Made by a program: the position numbers and the translations under genes
Shown here: in pieces, positions 45,370 to 59,876 of the stretch
How the letters are laid out: each line of letters opens with the position of its first letter
Numbering within the stretch: position 1 is the first letter of the stretch
Source of the DNA: Agelas oroides
Taxonomy: Eukaryota > Porifera > Demospongiae > Agelasida > Agelasidae
Direction: 5' to 3'
Assembly: GCA_949130485.1 (NCBI GenBank)
Contig: OX422189.1
Location: 9,966,492 to 10,030,491, forward strand
DNA: 64,000 nt
Notes under the pieces: generated by a model
Databases searched by the model: none
What the model saw: only the letters and a program-made list of their open reading frames with translations
What the model was told of the DNA's origin: nothing

Positions 45370-46174
45370 CTCGGTGCTTCACAATACACAGCAAGGAATA
45401 TTGTCCAAAAACCAAAGGGGGATGGGTACACAAAACACTACCTGTTGTCATGGGATCAGTGAGTGTGGAATCCAGGAAGTGGTTATGAAAAATATATTCA
45501 TCCTGCACAAGGGAAAACTACTTACAGTATTATGTGTGGTGACTTTTTTTCATGATGTCATAGGTTGGCTTATGTGCTAATTAGTTGGGTGTTGATCACT
45601 TATTGTTATCTATAAGTTGTGTGAGTTATGATTTATCTAATTTTGGTTAATGTTGTTATAATGTAAACTCAGAGAGAGAGTGTGGGTGTGTCCATGTGTC
45701 TGTGTGTGTGTCTGTGTGTGTGAGTAGAAGTGACAGTCTACAGTCATTAGCTACCAAGACACCGGTGACTCAAAGCATGTGTAAGATCGCATGTAGTGAG
45801 CCTACATGTTCTAAGCCAACATGCAGTATGTCCCAACTACCAGACTGAGCTGGAATCCATGTACATATGGGAGTGGCCCCATTCTTTCTGTAGCTATCCA
45901 CAGGTCGGGAGTTTAAAGGAGCCAAAACCTGTGTTTGTGCGATGATCAGACTGGGAACTCCACTGATGACCAGCAAATACAAACTGCAAGTTTTAAAAGA
46001 AAGTATCAAAACTATGTAAAGAGGGAAAAAATCATTGATCTTGTTTTCAAAGTGCAATGGACACGTACCCTGCCACCCCCCTTCTCAATCTACCCTGGTA
46101 ATTCTCAGTATACTAAGCACTGCATAATGTGTGAACATAGCTGCTAACATTAGTTCATGTCTTCTTCCTCCTAG

Positions 46175-46255
46175 CCACTGCCTCTTTCAAAGCGGACCAT
46201 GAACATTGCTGCCTTTATTGCGGCTTGCAGGAAACTCAACATACCAGAGGAAGAG
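46175..46255 (+). pseudogene. Copy of LRCH exon 19 (CH domain)
   Basis: 81 bases reading PLPLSKRTMNIAAFIAACRK, nearly identical to 36465-36545 and with the same CCTCCTAG acceptor. The donor changed from GAG|GTGGGA to GAG|TTAGGA, so it cannot splice as in LRCH. No exon 18 or 20 partner is nearby. Confidence 0.85.
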
Positions 46256-46335
46256 TTAGGACAGGTCATGTGACAGAGGCATTCTGGTCATGTGACTTTG
46301 TGTAGTTGGTAAAGATGATGGTATTATGGCAATTT

Positions 46336-46866
<531 letters not shown>

Positions 46867-48344
46867 CACACACACACACACACACACATGCGCACACGTA
46901 CACGCATGCACACGCACACGTGCACACACACACACACACACTCTCTCTCTCTCTGAGTCCACATAACAACATTAACCAAAATTAGATAAGTCACACAACT
47001 TGTAGATAACAATTAGTGATCCCACCCAACCAATTAACAATCATATCATAGCCTACCTATGACATCATGATCATGAGAAAAGGTCAGTCACATGTAGAAG
47101 AGAAAGAAGAGAGATAGACTAAAGAGAAGAATCTAGCAGCATCCATTGCCTTCCTAAGATGTAAGTCATAAAAGTATAAAAGAAAGTAGCAAAACTATGC
47201 TAAATGCACACAATATCCATATAGCTAGGTACTACGTAGCTCAGCTTGATAGTACTCTGTACAGTATATCACACACAAACAAGCACCTCCAAAGAAGAAT
47301 TTGAAAAAAAAAACAATGATTTTGTTTTCACTGACTCAACACGTTCCTTGCAACCCTCCTTAACAGGAAGACTCTCAAACACACATGCACACACACACAA
47401 CACATACACTAGCTCTGAGCTAGCAAGGGGGAAGTGAGAGGGGAGGGTAGAGAGGAGGAAGAAAAAGAGGGAGGAGTGAATAGTAAGAGTTACTATTCGA
47501 GTCCAAGGGAAAAAAATAAATAAATATGTCAGAGGTATCAAAGTACATCTTGTAGTTATGTACCACAAAACAAATAATTCAGGTTGACCTAGGTCCTATA
47601 GATAGAGCACGTATTAAATAGCTACAGCCTGCTTGTGGCTTAGTACTGCTTTTATTACACAGAAATTGATGTATCAAAAATGCCCTCACCTGTTGTTATA
47701 CTTTTATGATATTACTTGGGCTATGAAAGTGGTTCCTCTGTCTAAGTAAAAAACAGGCCTCCCCCATCTTGTCTTAGTGTGTCTGTAAGCATGCAGTCAA
47801 AAACTGGGCAGTAGAAGGCCCAGGAATGAAGCTAAGTTGAGCATCCCTTGTTTTCAAGATGATACTCCACACCTTTGCAATACTGTACATTGTGTATTAC
47901 TATTTGGTTTGTGACAGTTTGTGCAAGTACATAACATATTGTATGTGCAGACAAGTACGTACATCTTACGTGGACCAAATGGTGGATAGAGCAATAAGCC
48001 ATCTTACTGTGCCAACAGTGCCATACACCATGAGCTGAACTAATCTTTCGGTACATTCAATCTACACACAAGAAGCATTGGTCAAAGTGTGCTAACACAT
48101 GTCCAGGATCTGTGTATATAGCTACACCCAGCTAAATGAGTTGTTGACCATATTAAATATTGTACTTTCCATGCCATCCCTACTCAGAGCTCGAGAGAGT
48201 CTACCAACTCTCTGATGTGCTGATTTAAAATTTTTCACCAGACAGAGCGCTCGACATACGACCAATTGCCTTGTGCATGTGACATGCGCACAGAATAAAC
48301 TTGAACTTAATGAGTGAAGTGGTACAGAAATATGTAACACAAGA

Positions 48345-51268
48345 CTAGATGGTGATGGATTCCAGGAATACTGTCTCAGTATCTTTGCCCTGGTTATCTG
48401 CCCCACCAATCACTAACACTTGATTGGATGATAGCTGTAATGCAGTGCAGAAACGACGTGGCTCTGGTAGCTCCCCAGTGGTGACCCTGACCCAAGAGTC
48501 GGTGAGGGGGAGTAAAATGTGAACCGCTGGAGAGGCACCAGTTTCGTAATCCCACCCTCCCACCACTAGGAGGTTTCCACTCAGGCTTGCTGCAGCAGAT
48601 GTCTTCATTGGGGTGTCAGGAAGGGTCTTCCAGACTGACATGTGGCTAGCTGACTGGTGAGTAAGTGAGGTGGCTCTCTGAATGAGAGTGGTAAGAAGAG
48701 CGTACAGGACAGTAGGTATGGCCTTGTTATCAGCACCAATTCCCCCCAGTTGGTACCAGGTGTCTGCAATGGTGACAGAGGCCATGCCCACACAAGGTAC
48801 AGGTAGTGGGTCAGCAGTGTGCCACTGAGAGGTTTCACTGCTGTACACCTCCACAGTGGCACAGGACACGGTGACACCATCTCTGAAACCAGTGCTCCCC
48901 CCACTGGCGACAATGGCAGACTGGGTGGTAGCAACTGAAAGCTGATATCTAGCAGTTGGCATGGGTTTGAGAAATTCCTCCCAATTTTTAGATTGTTCTT
49001 TGAGGCGATACACTTTACCAGTAAAACCAACATTTTGTATCAAGCCTCCCACTGTGATGAGGTCTCCTGCAAACTGAGCCATGGCAAAGGAAACTACGTG
49101 GTGGGGTGGGAGACGGCTCCACTCATCCCTGGATGGGTCATACTGGAAGACCTGATTAAAATCCTCAACACTCTCAGTAACTCCCCCTCCTGCATAGACC
49201 TTGTTCCCTATCGAAACAGCTTGTGCCTTTGACATCCCCACTGGCATATTCGCACACCTCTTCCACTGCAGCTTTGCCTGGGGCTGAAGAAACTGGAGGG
49301 AGGGAACAAAGATAGTATAGAGCTGACTTCGGATCCCAAGCTACGTACACTTGATTGCTTTTTTTACCCACCCTAGTTGCAGACAAACTGAAGAGACAAT
49401 AAGAGATTCTAATTGCATAAGCAACCTGAGCAAAAGCTAGGCTGACAACCACAATCATGCCAAAAAAAACCTAAGAACATTTATGAGGGGTCACAGCTGT
49501 GTAGTTGTAACATGTGGGTTGTAAGATGGTCAGACTAGCTTCCTTTCTGGTTGTTTTGTGTTGGTTTAGCTACCTAAACAACTACCGGTTACCGGGGTAA
49601 CTACCCTCTAGATAAATTTTGCTTTTGTTGTTTTATATAAATATATATATATAGCTATATAAGCATGAACAATGCAATAATTGTACTGGTAAGCAGTGGC
49701 AGCAACATTTTAAGGCTCTCTTTCAACTATAGCCCACCTCTGCTTACATATATACCCTGGTTTTGTATGTCAGACTCCACAATATGACCAGTTACTATAT
49801 TCACCAGACCCTCCTTTCCTCTTTGGAGGAGGGTCTGGGTACGAGACTACCTGAGAGGAAGCTGTGCAAAACATCTGACAACCACAAGGGTCTAAAGCAC
49901 ACCAACAGTTCTCCGAATATCTGTGAGGAAATCACTACAATAAAATGATGATATAACATTCCTTACCTGGTTTTGTATGTCAGTCTCCATAATATGACCA
50001 GGTTGGTTGTGTGCCTGCTCTGATTGGCTTCGAACTGATAGTTTCTTGATCTCTGTCTTCAGAGACTCAATTTCAGATTGTTTCAACTTGATTTCAGATT
50101 GATTTGTTTGTGTGAGTGAGTCAATTTGTGACTGTTTGTAGTGAATTTCTGACTGGAATGTACCAGTGAGGGTCTGAATATGTGCTTCAAGAGACTCGAT
50201 TTCTGATTGTTTCAATTTAAGGCGAGATTGATGGTTTCGTATGATGGAGTCAATCTCTGACTCCTTGCAGTCAGTTTCTGACTGGTATGTATCAGTGAGG
50301 GTCTGAATACGTGCCTCGAACTGGTTAACCATCATCTGGAGCTGCTGAAGCATTTCGACTCGGTTGGTAAATTGCTGAGTTAGTGCTGACAAAATGGTGT
50401 TGACTCTATCGAGAATGGCTTGAGCCTCAGGCCTCTGAACTGGTGCATTGCTGAGGCACTGGCGTATCAGACCCATGAGAGGATGGTCGTTACCAATCTC
50501 CTGGAGATACTCTGCCCTGCGCTCAACTTCAGAGATTGGAATCAGTGTATCTGGGTTTTGTGGATCAGGACAAAATGCATCCTCGGGAAATGGCCACCTT
50601 CCGCAGAGGGTGTGGATGATCAGGACACCATAGGAGTAGATGTCGATCTTTGAGGTGTACTTTGGTTTTGCTGTGAGAGCTTCTGGTGGCATGTAGCAGG
50701 GGGTGCCAGGTGCTTTGGTCTGTGTCATTTGGGCAGGGATGAGGTTGAGGATCTTTGCCACCCCCAGGTCTGAGATTTTGGCATTCATGTTGGATGTGAG
50801 AAGAACATTATTGGCTGAAAGATCACGGTGTATTATTGGTGGGGATCTCTCATGCAAGTAGCGCAGGCCAAGGGCCACATCTCGCAGTATTCCATAGCTG
50901 ATCTCTTCTGGTAGGACACCATACCTCTCCAGACAGGCAGACAGAGTGGTGTGGAGGTGCTCCATCACCAGTACAGGCAGCTGGGAGCCCTGTTCGTACC
51001 ACACACCGAGGAACTGGACAATACATGGGTGGTGCAGTCCACCAAGGAGTTCACATTCTCCTGCAAACCGCTCCAACATGTCTGCCTTCTCATGGGGCAT
51101 GGCTGATTCATACAAAATGCCATGGATCTTCTTACCCACACATTTCAGACCATGATACTCAAGTTCTTTCACCACTGCATACGACCCATGTCCCACCTCT
51201 CTACCTGTATCACGAACCCCATCAAGTTCAAACCGTCTCAGAGCACCAGCTGCACCTCCTGTGGCCAT
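48345..51268 (-). CDS. Kinase-kelch unit D, intact, long coiled-coil tail (749 aa)
   Basis: Exons 51268-49967 (434 codons, donor CAG|GTAAGG) and 49292-48345 (315 codons plus stop, acceptor CCTCCAG), joined in phase 0. The kinase core is complete: GHGSYAVV, CVGKKIH, HRDLSANN, ISDLGVAK, APGTPCYMPPEA. The tail is the longest of the family, about 50 residues more than B, with alternating KQSEIESL / IQTLTDTYQSE heptads, so it probably dimerises. The kelch exon gives six blades and ends VFLESITI. The 0.67-kb intron holds a second copy of the exon 1 tail end (about 49752-49795, GTATGTCAGACTCCACAATATG on +), a relic of a local duplication. Confidence 0.87.
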
Positions 51269-51929
51269 CTTTCAAAACACAAATCACTGCAGAGAAGCAC
51301 AATTCTGTTCTCCACTATGGAATGCAGGAAATGGTTATGAATACATTCACAGGAAGAGTTAGGCAAGATGAAACTTTCACAAATTAAAGCACATGCTTAC
51401 AGAATTGCACTGTTTACCACACACACACACACACACACAATTTATTACATTAACCAGCAGGATGCATCTTGCAAGACTCATGCTCAGACTCCATGCACCC
51501 TCTGATATGGTGCTGTATAACTATACAGCGTACATACTCACCCTCTGGCTGCAGGTGGAGTAAACATGCAGGTGGAATGAATTCTAATTAGTTCCTACCA
51601 TAAGATGGTATCTCTTAAACTTTTACGGTTTATGTGAACTGTAGCTTACACAGCTACTTGTACATGTGCATGCATACCCTCCCCTCCACAGGATGACAGA
51701 TCGTTAAAGGAGGAGTAAATGGAGTAGGAGAGGTAGAAGAAAAAGTTCCAAGTCCTTTGACCTCCCACTCACTCTGCCAACTACACTAGACCCCTCTGCA
51801 CTCCACACAGAGATGCAGCTATAAACACAGTGATATATTATTTGCAAAAGAGTTGTGTACAAAAAGGTTGGGAAATGTGGGAGCAGAGAAACTGACTGGA
51901 ATTGAGTAAACATCAATCTAATGTGTGTT
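51269..51929. other. Spacer D-D' with LRCH exon 9 copy
   Basis: About 51690-51815 copies LRCH exon 9, with stops (ATGACAGATCGTTAAAGG, GAGTAAATGG) and frameshifts. The rest is unremarkable, with a short CA run at 51420-51438. Confidence 0.65.
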
Positions 51930-52711
51930 GTAAATCCCCAGTGGTGACCCTGACCCAGAAGTCAGTGAGGGGGAAGAAAATATGGATTGCTGCAGAGGCC
52001 AAGGTTTCATCATGCCCTCCCACAGCTAGGAGGTTTCCATTCAGGTTTGCTGCAGCAGATCCCATCAGTAGGGTGTCAGGGAGGGTCTTCCAGACTGATA
52101 TATGGCTAGCTGACTGGTCAGTAGGTGAAATAGCTTTCTGAACGAGGGTGTTAAGAGGAGCGTACAGGACAGTGGCTATGGTATGTCCTTGTCATCACCT
52201 CCCCCAAGTTGATACCAGATATCTGCAATAGCGACAGAGGTCATGATCCCACAAGGTACAGGTAGGGAGTCAGCAGTGTGCCACTGAGAGGTTTCACTGT
52301 TGTACACCTCCACAGTAGCACAGGGCATAGCCATGCCATCTCTGAAACCAGTGCTACTGGCGACAATGGCAGACTGGGTGGTGGCAACTGAAAGGTGATA
52401 TCTAGCAGTTGGCATGGGTGTGAGAAATTCTTCGGTTGTTCTTTGAAGCGGTGCACTTTACCATTAAAACAACCATTTCATATCCTACAGTGATGAGGTT
52501 TCCTTCAAACTGAGCCATGCCAAAGGCAACAATATGGTGGGGAGGGAGACGACTCCATTCATCCCTGGATGGGTCATACTGTAAAACCTGATTAAAATCG
52601 CTAACAATGTCAGTAACACCCCCTCCTATGTAGACCTTCTCTCCCATCACAACAGCTTGTGCTTTTGACATCCCCACTGGCATATTTGCACGCTCCTTCC
52701 ACTGCAGCTTG
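51930..52711 (-). pseudogene. Kelch-only unit D', frameshifted and lacking its kinase
   Basis: Starts with the kelch exon 5' part (LQWKERANMPVGMSKAQAVVMGEKVY) with no kinase exon upstream. The frame shifts near 52440 (after NLITV, where GG and several residues are missing) and again near 52180 (DDKDIP then stop). The last blade and stop region are absent. The sequence is closest to unit D (shares MPVGMSKAQA). Confidence 0.8.
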
Positions 52712-53783
52712 AATCCATAGTGGTCACGGTAGCAACCTCAAAGCTCGTTAACACGAGTAAGTTAAAATCCATATAAGGCTTGTGATTCAATACAGGATGG
52801 ATAAGAAAGTTTGACGCTCCTTCTCGCGTAGCGGTTCATAAGCTCCAGCCATGACTTACGACACAAGGGTGAATCATAATGGCTACATTTCTCTGCTTTC
52901 TCATTTTGCTTGCATTACCACCAGCAGCAAAAACTATAGCTTTAAAAGGTCTGGGTGTGAGACTACTCCAACAAAATTGATGTAGACTATAAGCTACCAA
53001 CTCAGGCCCGTAGCCAGGATTTTTAGAAGGGGGGTTACATGGATGTCTGATTTGCATAAGCATGCAAGAGTAGGGGGGTCTGGGGGCATGCTCCCCCAGG
53101 AAATTTTTAGAAATTAGATGCTCTGAGATTGCTTCTGAGACCATTTTGGGACAGAAGCAGAGCCGTAGTAGCTACATGGCTCGCGGAGTATTGCATCCAA
53201 TTTTTGGCTGTCCATGTATGCATTTGCTAAGCCAGCTGACTTCGAATTTTCACGAGAGAAGCTACTAAGGTTGGCAGAACAGCAGGTGGGTGACATCACT
53301 AGAAGGACAACTCCCGAGCGCCTGAACTAGCGATTTATTTACGCACGCATTTACGCGCGTCCTTTTCGTCGCAGCGGCGTAAACACCTTACGCGCGCTCG
53401 TTCTGCGCTAGCCCTCCATGTACGAACTCGCATACTGTAGCTGCAACCAGACTCGTTTGGACAGCGGTAATTCTCAATAGCAGCGAGACTAGTGGACCAC
53501 TTTCAAACGGTAGGATACTTAAATGTACAGTTTAGAGGTGTATATAAAATCTTTTGGAGGTCAAAAGGGGGGTTCGAGCGAACCCCCTCGAACCCCCCCT
53601 GCCTACGGGCCTGCAACTGGAACATTCTTCAGCAACACTGCAGCAAATTGCATGATCTCGGTCTTTAATACTTCACTATACACTCCTAGGTAAGACTGAC
53701 TATAGTCTTTTGTCAAGATATAGCTAGTTGTACAAAATGAGGGTGAAGAAAACCACAGGGATGAAGTACAAAGTTTGACAGTT
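52712..53783. other. Spacer D'-E, mostly an inserted element
   Basis: Apart from the element at 53003-53613 it holds only short family-wide 3' flank sequence (CAACTGGAACATTCTTCAGC). No gene supported. Confidence 0.6.
53003..53613. mobile_element. hAT-like non-autonomous element
   Basis: Ends CAGGCCCGTAGCCAGGA and CCTGCCTACGGGCCTG are inverted; subterminal AGAAGGGGGGTT pairs with AACCCCCCCT, and GGGGGGTTCGAGCGAACCCCC is an internal hairpin. CAACT abuts both ends (left ..ACCAACT, right CAACTGG). Sister units read ACCAACTGGAAC here, which pinpoints the insertion. The CAGGSCCGTAG termini resemble hAT elements; the expected 8-bp duplication is only partly readable. Confidence 0.7.
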
Positions 53784-55659
53784 CTAGATGGTGATGGATC
53801 CCAGGAATACTCTCTTTGTACGCATGAGCTGGTTATCCCTCCCACCAACCACTAACAGTTGATTGCATGATAGCTGTACTGCTGCACCAGCACGACATGG
53901 CTCTGGTAGTTCTCCAGTGGCGACCCTGACCCAGGAGTTGGTGAATGGAAGAAAAACGTGGACTGCTTGGGAGGAAGGAATTCCTAGATTGTACCCTCCC
54001 ACAGCTAGGAGGCTTCCACTCAGGCTTGCTGCAGCAGATGTCCTTAGTGGGGCATCAGGAAGGATCTTCCAGACTGACATGTCACTAGCTGACTGGTGAG
54101 TAGGTGAGGTAGCTTTCTGAATGAGGTCGGTAAGATGAGCGTACAGGACAGTGGGTATGTTTATGGTATCAGCACCAATTCCCCCCATTTGGTACCAGTT
54201 ATCTGCGATGGTGACAGAGGTCATCATCCCACAAGGTACAGGTAGGGGGTCAGCAGTGTGCCACTGAGAGGTTTCACTGCTGTACACCTCCACAGTAGTA
54301 CATACTGCCTTACCACCAGTGAACCCCCCACTGGCAACAATGGATGATTGAGTTGTGGCTACTGAAGGTGAACACCTAGCAGTAGGCATGGGTTTCAAGA
54401 ACTCCTCCCATTTTGCTGATCTCTCGTTGAAGCAATACACCTTGCCAGTGACACCAGCATGTATCTTACCCCCCACTGTAATAAGATATCCTGCAAACTG
54501 ATCCATGGCAAAGAGTCCCGCTTGGCAGTGAGGGAGACAGCTCCACTCATCCCTAGATTCGTCATACTGGAAGACTTGATGACCATCCTCATCAGTTTCA
54601 GTGAACCCCCCTCCTGTGTAGATCTTCTCCCCCAGCTTAACAGCCTGTGGCAAAATCACCTCCACTGGCATATCAGCACATCTCTTCCACTCCACTTTTG
54701 CCTGGGGGTTGAGGAGCTGTGGCAGGAAGGAGGGAACAATGTCGCTATAATATAGCTGACCAACTTTTCCTGGGGGCCAGTAAAAAGGATGTTTTATTCA
54801 CAAGATGACTAAAATCACATCTTGTGCTTTTGAATTGTCCTATTAGTATGTCCCACACTGCCTGCTTTCATGAACTTTCATGTATACCTCATGTGTAAGT
54901 TGAAAACTTGTAGTGTGTGTTAACATAACTTGTTTATCTACTTCCTATTTCCTGTGTACACTCAGATGATAATATACCTGGTTTTGCATGTTGGGCTCTC
55001 TGATAAGGCTGGGCTGTTTGTGTGCCTCTCATAAGGAGCCTATTTCTGACTGCTCTGACTCAATTTTTTGGTATGTGTCAACAGGCGTCTTGATACGTGT
55101 CTCAAACTGTTGAAGTTGTTGGAGCATCTCGACGCGGTTAGTAAATGGTTGGGGAAGTGTAGACAAGATGGTGCTGATTCGATCAAGAAGAGTCGGAGCC
55201 TCAGGCCTTCGAGCTGGCACATTGCTGAGGCACTGGCGAATCACAGCCATGAGAGGATGGTCATTGCCAATCTCCTGGAGATACTCTGCCCTGCGCTCAA
55301 CTTCAGAGATTGGAATCACTGCATCTGGGTTTTGTGGATCAGGACGAAATACGTCCTCAGGAAAAGGCCACCTTCCACAGAGGGTGTGGATGATCATGAC
55401 GCCATAAGAGTAGATGTCGATCTTTGAGGTGTATTTTGGCTTTGCTGTGAGAGCCTCTGGTGGCATATAGCAGGGAGTCCCAGGTGCTTTGGTCTGTGTC
55501 ATCAGAGACATTTGCGCGGGAGTCAGGTTGAGGATCTTTGCCATCCCTAGATCTGCGATTTTGGCACTCATGTTGGACATAAGAAGCACATTATTGGCTG
55601 AAAGATCACGGTGTATTATTGGTGGGGATCTCTCATGCAAGTAGCGCAGGCCAAGGGCT
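53784..55659 (-). pseudogene. Kinase-kelch unit E: N-lobe lost at a CA repeat
   Basis: Homology to sister kinases starts abruptly at about 55658 (ALGLRYLHERSPPIIHRD). Everything upstream (G-loop, lysine, αC, hinge) is replaced by a short unrelated stretch and a 180-base CA tract. HRDLSANN, IADLGMAK and GTPCYMPPEA remain. The tail has a deletion that shifts the frame (SEIGSL-stop near 55029). The kelch exon 54716-53784 is open (311 codons, LLNPQAKVEWKRCADMP ... VFLGSITI). A catalytic kinase is impossible; a kelch product is conceivable. Confidence 0.82.
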
Positions 55660-57064
<1,405 letters not shown>

Positions 57065-59449
57065 CTACACGGTGATGGATCCCAGAAATATTGCCTTGGA
57101 ATACTTTCTCTGGTTATTACACCCACCAACTACTAACACTCGGTTGGATGATAGCTGTACTGCAGTACAGGCACAGCATGGCTCTGGTAGATCCCCAGTG
57201 GTGGCCCTGACCCAGGAGTTGGTGAGGGAGTGGAAAATGTGGACTGCTCGGGAGGCAATGGTTTCGTCATCCCACCCTCCCACAGCTAAGAGACTTCCAC
57301 TCAGGCTTGCTGCAGCAGACTCCATCAGTGGGGTGTCAGGGAGGGTCTTCCAGACTGAGATGTGGCTAGCTGACGTGCGAAAAGCTGAGGTGGCTTTCTG
57401 AATAAGAGTAGTGAGAGGAGCATACAGGACAGTGGGTATGGCTTTATCGCCACCACCTCCCCCCAGTAGGTACCAGGTGTCTGCAATGGTGACAGAGGTC
57501 ATGCCCCCATAAGGTACAGGTAGGGGGTCAGCAGTGTGCCACTGAGAGGTTTCACTGCTGTACACCTCCACAATGGCACAGGTCAAAGGCTTACCGTCCC
57601 AGAAACCAGTGCCAAAGTTTCCCCCACTGGCAACAATGGCGGACTGGGTGGTGACAACTGAAAGGTGACACCTAGCAGTCGTCATGGGTTCGAGGAACTC
57701 CTCCCATTTCTGCGATTGTTTATTGAAGCAGTACACTTTACCTGTTAGACCACCACCATGTGGTATCTCCCCACCCACTGTGATGAGACTTTCTGCAAAC
57801 TGAGCCATGGCGAAACTAGTCATGTGGTGGGGAGGAAGACAGCTCCACTCATCCTTGAATGCCTCATACTGGAAGACCCAATTCTGATCTTCAGCATGCT
57901 TAGTAAATCCCCCTCCCATGTAGACCTTCTCCGCCATCAGAACAACTTGTGGCCCACACATATCCACTGGCATATCAGCACACCTCTTCCACTGCAGCCT
58001 GGCCTGGGGGTGAAGGAAGTGGGGCTAGAGGGAAGGAACAATGTGAGTATATATATGTATAGCTAGTCCCTAATTTCTGAGGGCTACCATGAATACATAA
58101 AGCAGAAATTTTGTTGGCAGCTCCTTTAGTGAACGTTTGGTGGACTCTTATTTCAATCAGTTAACCTAAGGGAGGATTTAGGTTTCTAGCTTTAAAAGAC
58201 TTCACAAAGCTTGTAATCAATGTGCCATGGTTAAGAAAACTGTGAGGTATAGCTGTCTACTAACCAACTTTTAGTACCATAAGTTAAAGAAGATTACATT
58301 GTACGTTTGCATAACTTGCTTAATCAACTATACTTCCTCACTGTGTATGTGTACCTGGTTTTGCACGTCAGGTTCTCTGACATGGTTGGGGTGACTGTGT
58401 GCCTGTTGTGAGGGGTTTTGAACTGATAGTCTCTCCACCTCTGCCCTCAGAGATTCAATTTTTGATCGTTGTAAGTTAATTACTGACTGCTTTGACTGGA
58501 CAAGTGCCTCAAACTGTCGAAGCATCTTGACTTGGTTGGTGAACAGTTGGGGAAGTGCAGACAAGATGGTGTTGACTTGATCAAGGAGGACTGGAGCCTC
58601 AGGTCTTTGAGCTGGCACATTGCTGAGGCATTGGCATATAGGAGCCATGAGAGGATGGTCATTGCCAATTTCATGGAGGTACTCTGCTCTACGCTGAACT
58701 TCGGAGACAGGGATGATTTTGTCTGGGTTTTGTGGATCAGGACGGAATGCATCCTCAGGAAATGGCCACCTTCCACAGAGGGTGTGGATGATCAGGACAC
58801 CATAGGAGTAGACATCGATTTTTGTGGTGTACTTTGGTTTTGCTGTGAGAGCCTCTGGTGGCATGTAGCAGGGAGTGCCAGGTGCTTTGGTCTGTGTCAT
58901 CTGGGTCATTTGAGTGGGGGTCAGGTTGAGGAGTTTGGCCACTCCCAGGTCTGACAGTTTGGCATTCATGTTGGACGTGAGAAGAACATTATTGGCTGAG
59001 AGATCACGGTGTATGATTGGTGGGGATCTCTTGTGCAAGTAGCGTAGTCCAAGGGCCACATCACGCAGTATTCCATAACTGATCTGCTTAGGTAGGATGG
59101 CATACTTTTCCAGACAGATGGACAGGGTGGTGTGGAGGTACTCCATCACCAGTATGGGGAGCCGTGAGCCCTGGTCATACCACACACCGAGGAACTGCAC
59201 GATACATGGGTGGTGCAGTCCACTGAGGAGTTCACATTCACCTGCGAACCGCTCCAACATGGCTGCCTTCTCATCAAGTGTGGCTGATTCAAGCAAAATA
59301 CCATGGATCTTCTTACCCACACATTTTAGGCCATGATACTCAAGCTCTTTCACCACTGCGTATGACCCATGTCCCACCTCTCTACCTGTATCACGAACCC
59401 CATCAAGTTCAAACTGTCTCAGAGCACCAGCTGCACCTCCTGTGGCCAT
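57065..59449 (-). CDS. Kinase-kelch unit F, intact (684 aa)
   Basis: Exons 59449-58355 (365 codons, donor CAG|GTACAC) and 58024-57065 (319 codons plus stop, acceptor CTCTAG|CCCC), phase 0. The kinase has GHGSYAVV, CVGKKIH, HRDLSANN, LSDLGVAK and APGTPCYMPPEA. Its tail is shorter than in B and D (SVINLQRSKIESLRAEVERL) but keeps the family end. Kelch blades VYMGGG, LITVGG, IVASGG, YLLGGGG, LLAVGG, VLVVGG give six. It differs from B and D mostly in the tail and in kelch loop residues. Confidence 0.87.
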
Positions 59450-59876
59450 GTCTATTTCACAAATTACTGCAGAAAAGTGATATCTCTGTTATACATCATT
59501 CTGTTATCATGTGATCTGTGAGCTACCTGTAGAATGTAGGTAGGAGGTTGTTATAAATTTTGATATATAAACAAAAGATGTTTGATAAAGCAAAAATCAT
59601 GTTTACAGAGTGCTTCAAACAAACAAACACGCATCACATTTTAACAGGCACTCAAGAAAATGTGCATACGATGAGAATACATTATCAAAACAGAAACTCT
59701 AATGTAGCTACCAACATGTAAGCGTACTATCAAAACAGAAACTCTAATGTAGCTACCAACATGTAAGTGTACTAGTCACCAACTGGAATATTGTTCAGTA
59801 AACTCTGCAGCAGTCCACGTCAAAAGTTCTCACTCGGATGCTAAATTGTACCAAAGCATTACGTATTAAGTCTGTT
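59450..59876. other. Spacer F-G
   Basis: No gene. It contains a 53-base direct tandem duplication (ATCAAAACAGAAACTCTAAT unit, about 59683-59735 and 59728-59780). Confidence 0.6.
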